A DNA stretch of 8,997 nt from assembly GCA_016211245.1 (NCBI GenBank), contig JACQSQ010000025.1, positions 1 through 8,997 of the forward strand, in the 5' to 3' direction. This DNA is from Candidatus Woesearchaeota archaeon (GTDB taxonomy: Archaea; Nanobdellota; Nanobdellia; Woesearchaeales; GW2011-AR4). Every line of letters begins with the position of its first letter. Within the stretch, counting starts at the first letter, position 1. The notes beneath the pieces are model-generated. The model was not told where the DNA came from. It saw only the letters and a list, made by a program, of their open reading frames with translations, and did no database searches. A program made the position numbers and the translations under genes. Shown piece by piece: positions 1-5,451 of the stretch.

Positions 1-164
1 AACAAATACTCAGTAAATTAGCAAGTGTGGAAAAGAAAGTTGATTATATTATGGAATATATTGGAGATACAAAGTTAAGCGAAGAAGACAAGAAAGCATT
101 GGAAGAAGCGCTTAAAGAAGAAAAAGAAGGAAAACTTTTAAGCAAAAAGCAAGTATTTGGTTAA
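1..164 (+). CDS. Antitoxin, RelB-like, C-terminal part (partial at window edge)
   Basis: An open frame enters at the left edge (codons from base 3) and ends at TAA 162-164, leaving 53 visible residues. The peptide is highly charged and predicted helical. It contains LSEEDKKALEEALKEEKEGK followed by LLSKKQVFG. That Glu/Lys-rich helical tail is typical of small archaeal antitoxins paired with RelE toxins. The stop lies one base before the toxin ATG, the usual antitoxin-first order with translational coupling. Its role would be to bind and neutralise the downstream toxin and probably autorepress the operon. The N-terminus and any DNA-binding domain are outside the window, so the family assignment rests mainly on context and composition. 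Confidence 0.65.
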   Translation, partial: QILSKLASVEKKVDYIMEYIGDTKLSEEDKKALEEALKEEKEGKLLSKKQVFG

Positions 165-165
165 G

Positions 166-432
166 ATGGCCAATTTTCCATCAGAATTCTCCAGCAAGGC
201 TGCTAAATACGTCAAAAAGCTTGAGGCTATAACAAAGAAAAGAATTGAGGAGAAGATAGATAAACTGGAAGAAGATCCTTTTCCGCAAGAAGTTGAAAGA
301 GTTGAAGATTTTAAAGGTGAAAAAGTTTTCAGGGTAAGAGTAGGAGACCAACGAATTCTGTATGTTGTCAGATACAACCCGAACAAGCTCATTGTAGTTG
401 ACGTTGATAAACGTTCTAGGGTATATGATTGA
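166..432 (+). CDS. RelE/ParE-superfamily toxin (archaeal RelE-like mRNA interferase)
   Basis: This 88-residue protein has the size and pattern of archaeal RelE toxins. An N-terminal helical region (about 7-35, Lys/Glu-rich) is followed by the beta-sheet core with FRVRVGDQRILYVV at 55-68. The C-terminus is KRSRVYD at 82-88. The R-x-G-x-R-x-x-Y core and the terminal R-x-R-x-Y match, from memory, the aRelE of Pyrococcus horikoshii, where an Arg in the last few residues is needed for activity; R83 is the likely equivalent here. RelE toxins cleave mRNA in the ribosomal A site; ParE relatives act on gyrase, and the sequence alone does not fully separate them. ATG 166 is preferred because it follows the antitoxin stop by one base; a TTG at 157 would add three residues and overlap the antitoxin. 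No clear ribosome binding site is visible. Confidence 0.85.
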   Translation: MANFPSEFSSKAAKYVKKLEAITKKRIEEKIDKLEEDPFPQEVERVEDFKGEKVFRVRVGDQRILYVVRYNPNKLIVVDVDKRSRVYD

Positions 433-464
433 TTTTCATAAGAAGTTTTATTTCATCCACAGAG

Positions 465-537
465 ATTAGGTGAAGCCTCAAAGAATAAAAACCGCTTGGA
501 TACTAGAATTAAAAATTATTAGGCGAACTCAAAGAAT
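465..537. repeat. Imperfect direct repeat pair downstream of the toxin
   Basis: Two near-copies lie 31 nt apart at 465-486 and 518-537. Both start ATTAGG, continue with T or C then GAA, and end in CTCAAAGAAT. Copy 1 has two extra bases (GC) before the shared CTCAAAGAAT, and one other position differs. The second copy ends on the first base of the stop codon of the minus-strand gene that ends at 537. The pair occupies the gap between the convergent toxin and unknown genes. It could be a target-site duplication, a recombination scar or a paired regulatory site. No mobile element lies between the copies. Confidence 0.6.
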
Positions 538-869
538 TATCTTCCTTTAAACAATTTCTGTTCATCAAAAGGTTTACCCGTTATTTCATAATATCTTCGA
601 TAAAGTGCCTTTATAGTTCTGATATCTGCCCAATCCCCACTTTGTGCTAATTGTGTCATCTCCCTTAAATGTTGCTGAGTGACACCTTTAAATTCTGGTA
701 AATTTTCAGCAATAGCTCTTTCAAGCCCGTTAACAAAATTTGCTTCTGCTTTTTTGGCTTGAGCTCTTTCTTTTTCTCCTTTCAGAAGACAATTTCTAGC
801 CATCCCAACTTCATTACGAAAATAATGGTCCAATTCAGATGCTGTTGTTCCAAGATAAGGGTCTTTCAT
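537..869 (-). CDS. Small protein of unknown function
   Basis: I do not recognise this 110-residue protein. It is soluble, mostly charged and probably helical. It has no signal peptide, no membrane segment and a single cysteine (C27). A Lys/Glu/Ala-rich helical stretch spans about 29-58. An aromatic patch (LYRRYYEITGKPF) lies at 89-101, before a basic end. ATG 869 is chosen because a strong TATA-like box is centred 26 nt upstream, the spacing expected for a leaderless archaeal transcript. The frame stays open to a TTG at 918-920 that directly follows an in-frame TGA, but that start would place the TATA box inside the gene. Its neighbours are a convergent toxin gene and a long gene-poor stretch, so it may be a recently acquired accessory gene. 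Confidence 0.6.
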   Translation of the reverse strand: MKDPYLGTTASELDHYFRNEVGMARNCLLKGEKERAQAKKAEANFVNGLERAIAENLPEFKGVTQQHLREMTQLAQSGDWADIRTIKALYRRYYEITGKPFDEQKLFKGR

Positions 870-890
870 TTTATTTGTTAGAGTATCTGC

Positions 891-900
891 AATATATAAA
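891..900 (-). promoter_or_regulatory. TATA-like box for the unknown gene starting at 869
   Basis: On the minus strand this reads TTTATATATT. Its centre is about 26 nt upstream of ATG 869, so the expected transcription start falls at or next to the ATG. No Shine-Dalgarno sequence precedes the ATG, as expected for a leaderless mRNA. Confidence 0.55.
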
Positions 901-953
901 CCTTTCACTTTTTGCCACAATCAAGTAGTAAATCAAGTGCCACAGAAATGGAT

Positions 954-981
954 GGGTGGTGGGGCGAGTGGCGGCGGGTGG
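954..981 (+). other. G-rich tract with G-quadruplex potential
   Basis: Twenty of these 28 bases are G on the plus strand. They fall in seven runs of two to four G separated by one to four bases (GGG, GG, GGGG, GG, GG, GGG, GG). At least four GG runs with short loops satisfy a two-tetrad quadruplex pattern. The tract is conspicuous in an otherwise AT-rich intergenic region. A function is not implied by the sequence. Confidence 0.45.
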
Positions 982-996
982 ATTGATTTTTTTGAA

Positions 997-1021
997 TTCG
1001 TTAATGCGTTTTTCGTTAATG
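997..1021 (+). repeat. Short direct repeat TTCGTTAATG, two copies
   Basis: Two identical 10-nt copies sit at 997-1006 and 1012-1021 with a 15-nt period. Each is followed within a few bases by a run of T (1009-1013 and 1026-1031). They lie in the gene-poor stretch just after the G-rich tract. Such a tandem pair could be a protein binding site or a slippage product. Confidence 0.4.
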
Positions 1022-1182
1022 AGGCATTTTTACAAAATAAATCAAATGCAACTGAAAAATATGAAATTCAGTCTGAAAGATAAACTAAAACATCAGTTAA
1101 TTTATATCGAAGCCATTATTTCGTTGGTTAAATATTGAATGCAAATGAAAATAGTGATGCACGAGTGTCCGCAAATGTTCCT

Positions 1183-1231
1183 GCCTAACACGTTTTTTGC
1201 GAACTTTGTGAGTGAAAAACTTGCGTTATAC
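1183..1231. repeat. Imperfect hairpin resembling an integron attC site
   Basis: The left end, GCCTAAC (1183-1189), fits the attC core consensus RYYYAAC exactly. The right end, GTTATAC (1225-1231), fits the partner GTTRRRY at six of seven positions. TAAC at 1186-1189 pairs with GTTA at 1225-1228. A second stem, GTTTTT (1192-1197) with AAAAAC (1215-1220), adds six pairs, with unpaired or bulged bases between the stems and a loop of about 17 nt. Core, spacer, second stem and extrahelical bases are the general plan of attC. Against this, 49 nt is shorter than most known attC sites, no integrase is in the window and only one site is seen. A plain hairpin, possibly part of a transcription end for the minus-strand phosphoesterase gene, is the main alternative. 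Confidence 0.3.
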
Positions 1232-1241
1232 GAACTTCCAA

Positions 1242-1847
1242 TTAAACCTTAACAATCTTCCCAAAAGGACCGGGATTGATTATTTCTGTCTTTCCAATCC
1301 TGTCCTCTTTCCCGAAATTCTCATGCAGATGCCCGCATACATGCAAATCAACCTTGTATTTTTCAATAAAATTCCTGAATGACTTGCTGCCTGCATGACT
1401 TCTGCCCAGTTTGTCCAGTTTCGTCCCGTATGGCGGGGCATGGGTGACCAATATTATTTTTTTGCCGCTATTTTGCTTTATTATTTTTTTGAAGTTTTCA
1501 TTTGCGAGATTTTCGAAATCTTTATCTCTTATTGAAAACCCGCCGCCACCGAAGCCCAGAAACAGTAAATTAGTTTCGATATGGTATCTTTTATGTATAA
1601 ATATTATATTTCTGAAAATCTTTGAATATTTCCTGAAAGTCGAGTCATCTTCATGGTTGCCGTGGACAATAACTATTTTTTTATTCAGCCTGTTTAGTTT
1701 TTTAAGTATCATCCCAATGCCGTGCTCAAAGATTGAAATATCGCCGGCGCAGACCAGAATATCTGGATTCTGCGAATTTACTTTCTGCTTGATTCTTTTG
1801 AGCGCTGCCAAAGAGCCGTGGATGTCGGTGAAGGCGAGGAGTTTCAT
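1242..1847 (-). CDS. Calcineurin-like metallophosphoesterase (Icc-related type)
   Basis: This 201-residue single-domain protein shows the full metallophosphoesterase motif set: D8-I-H10 near the N-terminus, GD at 35-36, GNHE at 63-66, THAPP at 135-139 and GHLH at 172-175. These residues bind two metal ions that activate water to hydrolyse a phosphoester. Size and motif spacing fit the archaeal predicted phosphoesterases related to Icc (COG2129). The substrate cannot be read from sequence. A glycine-rich turn (GFGGGG) follows the central strand at 98-103. The start is ATG 1847, giving MKLLAFTDIHG, where the first strand of the fold begins directly. A TTG 51 nt further upstream would put the TATA-like box inside the gene. 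It has no signal peptide, so it is cytoplasmic. It is divergent from the LAGLIDADG gene. Confidence 0.88.
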   Translation of the reverse strand: MKLLAFTDIHGSLAALKRIKQKVNSQNPDILVCAGDISIFEHGIGMILKKLNRLNKKIVIVHGNHEDDSTFRKYSKIFRNIIFIHKRYHIETNLLFLGFGGGGFSIRDKDFENLANENFKKIIKQNSGKKIILVTHAPPYGTKLDKLGRSHAGSKSFRNFIEKYKVDLHVCGHLHENFGKEDRIGKTEIINPGPFGKIVKV

Positions 1848-1869
1848 TAAAGATGGGAATGAAAAGTGG

Positions 1870-1878
1870 TATTTAAAA
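1870..1878 (-). promoter_or_regulatory. TATA-like box for the metallophosphoesterase gene
   Basis: The minus strand reads TTTTAAATA. Its centre is about 27 nt upstream of ATG 1847, consistent with a leaderless transcript starting at the ATG. It supports the short start over the upstream TTG. Confidence 0.5.
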
Positions 1879-1910
1879 GTGATAGTTATTGTCTGCAAAT
1901 CTTACTAAAA

Positions 1911-1919
1911 TTTAAAAAC
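1911..1919 (+). promoter_or_regulatory. TATA-like box for the LAGLIDADG-type gene
   Basis: TTTAAAAAC lies about 25 nt upstream of ATG 1940, again the spacing of a leaderless archaeal promoter. Between the box and the ATG is CCTA-(6 nt)-TAGG at 1923-1936, a short imperfect inverted repeat where a repressor could act. That role is only inferred from position. Confidence 0.45.
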
Positions 1920-1939
1920 TAGCCTAATTATCTAGGATT

Positions 1940-3163
1940 ATGACTTTAAAAAATAGAGTAGACCAAGCAACTTTATACAATACTGCTGGGAATCCAGCAG
2001 AAAGAGACGCGGTCCTACTTGGGGCATTTAGTGATAGGGGAATGGGATTGACCAAAAAAAGGCTGGAAGAGGTTAGATTTTATTCAGGCAGCTTATACGA
2101 AAGGGCTCAATTTGCAGCCCAAGCTCTCTTTCAATCTTTAGTTGAACTCAGAGTTGCGCCTAGTGAGATTACTGCACAATTTACGGTCGATAACCTAGCT
2201 GCAATAGTCAATCAAGAGTGGACTACACCAACTAATAGTACCGAAATTCTTAGAGAAGCTATAAGAGCAATGCACGAACAAGACTTACAACTCAAAAAAA
2301 ATGTTTTCAGTTTCGAAGATCTTTCACATCCCCAGTTATTTAGGGAAACAATCTACCATGAGGGTAAACCTCTTTATACTGGAAATTTGTACCAAGCCAG
2401 AAGATTTTGGAGAAAATTCCAACCATCTAATGAAGATTTTTTGACAAACTTAACTTTGCCAATAAAGATAGATTATTCTGAAGGAGTACTGCTAGGGATT
2501 TATTGGGCAGATGGCTACTTAACAAGAGATAAGAATTGTTTAATTATTAGTGGAGAACAGCAAGATTTAGATATAGAGAGAGGGATTAATATGTATGGGG
2601 ATTTGGTTGCCCATTTGCTCAAAAAAGTTCACAATTATGGACCTATTTCAGGAGATAGTTATATAAAAGAAAGGACGACTAGGCAGGGGGTAGCCCATAG
2701 ACCTTTTTTTGTGATAAATTCTAATGCAGTTTACACTTGGTTAAGAGATGATTTGGGCTATCAATACACTCCAAGAGGAAAGCACGTCTCAAAAAGAATA
2801 CCCTTTGATATTCTGTTAGGATTAAATGCGAAAAAAGGCTTTTTCGCCGGCTTAATTGCTGGGCTTGGCAAATTTAATGAATATGGGGAGCTATACTTTG
2901 AACATCAAAGTGAGGAATTTATCAGAGACATTGCGGAATTAAGTACTAGGATAGGGTATTCACCTTCAGAAGTAGAAAGCAGAAACACTAAAAAACTAGG
3001 AAGGGGACTTAGAAAAAATCCTTTATGGCATTTTACAATTTCAAGAAGAGATATATCCAGAATGTTAAAAACTGATTTGGATATTGCTTTGCCTCATGCC
3101 GGGTTATTAATTAATCCTAGGCATTATCAAAGCGTGATTATTCCGCCAACAACAATTATATAG
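1940..3163 (+). CDS. Free-standing LAGLIDADG-type homing endonuclease-like protein, second motif degenerate
   Basis: This 407-residue protein has the two-repeat plan of a LAGLIDADG protein in its C-terminal half. Motif one, LLGIYWADG (184-192), keeps the acidic residue (D191). About 118 residues later, FAGLIAGLG (302-310) sits where motif two should be, but L309 replaces the catalytic acid and A307 the other Asp. Each motif is followed by an expected strand and helix (for example ELYFEHQSEEFIRDIAEL at 317-334). Residues 1-150 are unrecognised and mainly helical. Active relatives cut long DNA sites using one acid from each motif, so this one may be a nickase, maturase, DNA-binding regulator or decaying nuclease. 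It is plus-strand between minus-strand genes and no host intron or intein is visible. Its stop is only 6 nt from that of the VWA gene. Confidence 0.75.
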   Translation: MTLKNRVDQATLYNTAGNPAERDAVLLGAFSDRGMGLTKKRLEEVRFYSGSLYERAQFAAQALFQSLVELRVAPSEITAQFTVDNLAAIVNQEWTTPTNSTEILREAIRAMHEQDLQLKKNVFSFEDLSHPQLFRETIYHEGKPLYTGNLYQARRFWRKFQPSNEDFLTNLTLPIKIDYSEGVLLGIYWADGYLTRDKNCLIISGEQQDLDIERGINMYGDLVAHLLKKVHNYGPISGDSYIKERTTRQGVAHRPFFVINSNAVYTWLRDDLGYQYTPRGKHVSKRIPFDILLGLNAKKGFFAGLIAGLGKFNEYGELYFEHQSEEFIRDIAELSTRIGYSPSEVESRNTKKLGRGLRKNPLWHFTISRRDISRMLKTDLDIALPHAGLLINPRHYQSVIIPPTTII

Positions 3164-3169
3164 TGTAAA

Positions 3170-4405
3170 TCAATTTAAGGAATAGTAGTCCTCCAGCACA
3201 ATCTGGTCGACATCCTCGAGGCTTCTGACAGTATACAGCCTTCCTTCCCCGATTTTTGTTATTTTCTCAGCCAGTTTCTTCCCTTTCTCGTCAAGATTTA
3301 TTCCAATCAGGGAAATTGTGATGCCCTTGCTTCTTGCCGCTGAGACTTCCTCAAGGGTTGACTCTTCGGGCAAATCGCCTTTTGTGGGCAATGCGTCTGT
3401 AAGCAGGATGAGGTGCTTCGTTATATCATCATCTGGAAAAAGCTCAACTGATTTTTTCAAAGTGGAAACGATATCCGTCTCTTTCGATGCCCTTATTCTG
3501 GTAATTTCTTTCAACAATCTTGTAAAATCTGCAGTCGGCTCGACAATTTCCTTAACTTCCGAGCCGAAGACTATCAATCCGACTTTGTTCCTTTCATTGA
3601 TTGCCTTGTATGCAAGGGCTATCCCAGCCTTCTTGCACGATTCTATCTTCTTTCCTTTCATCGAGCCTGAGGCGTCCAAGGCGTAGATTATGTAAGTCTG
3701 GCCTTTGCTTTGCTTTTCATAAACCTGCAAGTCTTTTGTGCTGAAATTCCTATGCCCCCTCCTTATGGACAATTTGACTGATTTTTTCAGCGCAATGTCC
3801 CTGTACCTGTCGCCTTTTTTGTAGATTCTCGAGCTTTCCTTTTCTCCGTAGGTGAAACTCTTCTTGCTTATTTTCTCGCCAAGAGCGCCTTTAGGCACAA
3901 TCTTATCCAGCTCTTCAAAATACAAAACCAGAGAAGCCAATTCTATTCCTTTTTCTGATAAAGAATCGTCCTTTGATAAAAATCCCTCATCTTTTAACTG
4001 GTTTATTTTTTCCTGTATTTTTTCTTTTAATTCCCTTTGGAATTCCGGTATTCCAATATTCTTTTTTACGTAATCCGGCTCATATCCGGAAACAAGCCGT
4101 ATTATCGACTCGCCGTAGATCTGCTTTGCCAAAGTGTAACTCTTAACGAGCTGCTCAAACATCAGGTCAGGGGTGAAAGAGGACATTCCCTGGTTTATAG
4201 CATCGCTTATTAATTTTCCGGAGTCGATTATTTTCCTGTCGTTTTCAAGAACAGAGTGCATAAACTTGTCTTCAAGCTGCTGGAAAGCCAATTTTCCATG
4301 CAACTCTTCTGCCTTGCTTGATTCTTTTATTTCAACAGGTTCGCTACCGGTAATCACTGCTTTCTTGCTCTTCCAAATGGCTCTGCCATTTGGCATTTTC
4401 CACAT
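3170..4405 (-). CDS. VWA-domain protein, chelatase D subunit/MoxR-partner type
   Basis: This protein has 411 residues from ATG 4405. The N-terminal half (1 to about 235) is a charged, helical region with no domain I can name. The C-terminal half is a von Willebrand factor A domain with a complete MIDAS metal site: DASGS at 244-248 (D244, S246, S248), T310 and D337 in LLTDALP. The domain starts with the hydrophobic strand TYIIYALD. VWA proteins of this layout act with MoxR- or ChlI-type ATPases to remodel or insert metal into target proteins, and the ATPase gene lies directly upstream with a long overlap. The start is uncertain. GTG 4441 gives 423 residues and a 98-nt overlap; ATG 4405 gives 62 nt, with AGGAG 13 nt and AGGA 3 nt upstream; ATG 4396 gives 53 nt. 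It has no signal peptide, so it is probably cytoplasmic. Confidence 0.85.
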   Translation of the reverse strand: MWKMPNGRAIWKSKKAVITGSEPVEIKESSKAEELHGKLAFQQLEDKFMHSVLENDRKIIDSGKLISDAINQGMSSFTPDLMFEQLVKSYTLAKQIYGESIIRLVSGYEPDYVKKNIGIPEFQRELKEKIQEKINQLKDEGFLSKDDSLSEKGIELASLVLYFEELDKIVPKGALGEKISKKSFTYGEKESSRIYKKGDRYRDIALKKSVKLSIRRGHRNFSTKDLQVYEKQSKGQTYIIYALDASGSMKGKKIESCKKAGIALAYKAINERNKVGLIVFGSEVKEIVEPTADFTRLLKEITRIRASKETDIVSTLKKSVELFPDDDITKHLILLTDALPTKGDLPEESTLEEVSAARSKGITISLIGINLDEKGKKLAEKITKIGEGRLYTVRSLEDVDQIVLEDYYSLN

Positions 4406-5396
4406 TTTTCCTGAATTGCTCCTGTATATAATTTTCAACACTTTCCAGGTACCTTACACTTGGCTTTAACCTTATTCTGTGCGACAAAACCGATACAAGA
4501 ACCTTTTTTATATCATTAAATTCGACGCTTTTTCTTCCTTCAAGCAGGGCGTTTGACTGTGCCCTCTCGTACAGTCCTATGGAAGCCCTGACGCTTGGCT
4601 TTTTCTCTAACTTCTCATCCTGCCTCAGCAGCCTCACAAAATAAGTCATCAGGGCCAGCATATCCTCGCTCACATCAGCCAATTTCCTGCCTTTCATCAG
4701 GACAATTTTCTTTTCAATATCCATAGTTTCAGGGTAAGTCATGTAAATCACATCAAACCTGTCTAATAGGACATCACTTAATTTTTCAGTTGAAGTGTCT
4801 TCAGGATTCATTGTGCAAATGCAGATAAAATCAACGTCAAAATCAACATCATAAGAGCCTATGGTTGCCTTTCTCTCTTCCAGTACCTGAAGCAGGGAAT
4901 TTTGGAGCTTTTCCGGGCACCTGTTCAGCTCATCAAAAAATAAAATTCCATTATTTGCTTTGAAGATTTTTCCTGGGGTGAATGCTTCCAAGCTTAATGG
5001 GCCAAATTTCAATGCTTTTATGGGGTCTATATCCCCTAATAAGTCCTCCACAGTCAGATCTGGAGATCCCTGGATTCTTACAAAGCGCTTTGAGCCGCTT
5101 ATCCTAACAGGCTTGTGAGATTTGGCCTGCCTGCACGAGGGGCATACTGGATTTTTCTTGGCGCAGTTGTAGCTGCAGCCCTCTATTGCCTCCAAATCAG
5201 GCAAAAGCCTTGCTATATTTTTTGCCATAGTGGTTTTGCCTATGCCTGGAGCGCCAACTATTATTATGTGCCGGTTTTGCATCAAAGCGGACTTTATTCC
5301 CTGTTTTGCCTCTTCCTGGCCAAGTATGTCTATGAAGGGGCTTTTATCTTTCAAAAAAAGTTTCTCGAGTTGTTCGTTAAGCATTTTTAGCCGCAT
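4344..5396 (-). CDS. MoxR/magnesium-chelatase-I-type AAA+ ATPase
   Basis: This 350-residue AAA+ ATPase has Walker A GAPGIGKT (48-55), Walker B ILFFDE (151-156), sensor 1 TMNP (195-198), an arginine in LLDRFD (R213) and a sensor 2 SVRAS (268-272). QGSPDLTVEDLLGDIDP (109-125) is typical of archaeal chelatase-I-like members. Between Walker A and Walker B are four cysteines, C74-x3-C78-x6-C85-x2-C88, a likely metal-binding knuckle also known in chelatase-I relatives. It would work as an ATP-driven ring with the VWA protein encoded just downstream. The target is unknown. ATG 5396 is chosen because the frame upstream (to 5528) overlaps the dolichol-kinase-like gene and encodes no family sequence. 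ATG 5384 is an alternative. Confidence 0.88.
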   Translation of the reverse strand: MRLKMLNEQLEKLFLKDKSPFIDILGQEEAKQGIKSALMQNRHIIIVGAPGIGKTTMAKNIARLLPDLEAIEGCSYNCAKKNPVCPSCRQAKSHKPVRISGSKRFVRIQGSPDLTVEDLLGDIDPIKALKFGPLSLEAFTPGKIFKANNGILFFDELNRCPEKLQNSLLQVLEERKATIGSYDVDFDVDFICICTMNPEDTSTEKLSDVLLDRFDVIYMTYPETMDIEKKIVLMKGRKLADVSEDMLALMTYFVRLLRQDEKLEKKPSVRASIGLYERAQSNALLEGRKSVEFNDIKKVLVSVLSHRIRLKPSVRYLESVENYIQEQFRKNVENAKWQSHLEEQESSDYR

Positions 5397-5430
5397 GAAG
5401 TCTATAGGCCTGAAAGAAAAGTCTGAATTG

Positions 5431-5438
5431 TTTATAAA
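5431..5438 (-). promoter_or_regulatory. Possible internal TATA-like box before the ATPase-VWA pair
   Basis: TTTATAAA on the minus strand lies in the 55-nt gap before the ATPase gene, about 38 nt upstream of ATG 5396. A start site 26 nt downstream would leave a leader of roughly 12 nt. This would allow the ATPase-VWA pair to be transcribed separately from the glycan genes. The spacing is less exact than for the other boxes here. Confidence 0.3.
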
Positions 5439-5451
5439 AGTATTGGCTTTG

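Larger units (their letters stand above)
870..1241. other. Gene-poor intergenic stretch with several unusual elements
   Basis: No convincing gene was found in this stretch of about 370 nt. A 60-codon plus-strand frame (956-1138) and a 37-codon frame directly after its stop (1139-1252) start at a weak GTG and an ATG respectively. They have no recognisable domain and no promoter, so they are treated as chance. The stretch carries the promoter of the minus-strand gene at 869, a duplicated TCAAGT motif (922-938), a G-rich tract, a 10-nt direct repeat and an attC-like hairpin. The base composition shifts abruptly from G-rich to AT-rich around 982, suggesting sequence of mixed origin. Confidence 0.5.

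Noticed and set aside
433..536. A tRNA or small RNA gene in the gap after the toxin.
   Set aside because: No cloverleaf, T-loop GTTCRA motif or other RNA hallmark was found; the only structure is the direct repeat pair.
918..920. TTG start giving a 127-residue form of the unknown minus-strand protein.
   Set aside because: It directly follows an in-frame TGA and would place the clear TATA-like box at 891-900 inside the gene; ATG 869 fits the leaderless spacing.
956..1252. A 60-codon frame starting at GTG 956, ending in TGA and followed immediately by an in-frame ATG opening 37 more codons, suggesting a readthrough gene.
   Set aside because: There is no promoter-like box, no recognisable domain, a G-rich start region and an overlap with the phosphoesterase gene end. 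TGA followed by ATG in frame is easily met by chance in AT-rich DNA.
1405..1908. Long plus-strand open frames opposite the phosphoesterase, VWA, PAP2 and nucleotidyltransferase genes.
   Set aside because: They are antisense to genes with complete catalytic motif sets and encode low-complexity hydrophobic or Ser/Phe-rich sequence typical of reverse-strand shadows.
4428..5157. Possible intein or intron host for the LAGLIDADG protein in the neighbouring ATPase.
   Set aside because: The ATPase motifs are contiguous and correctly spaced, with no intein splice junctions or large insertion; the four-Cys segment is a short known knuckle.
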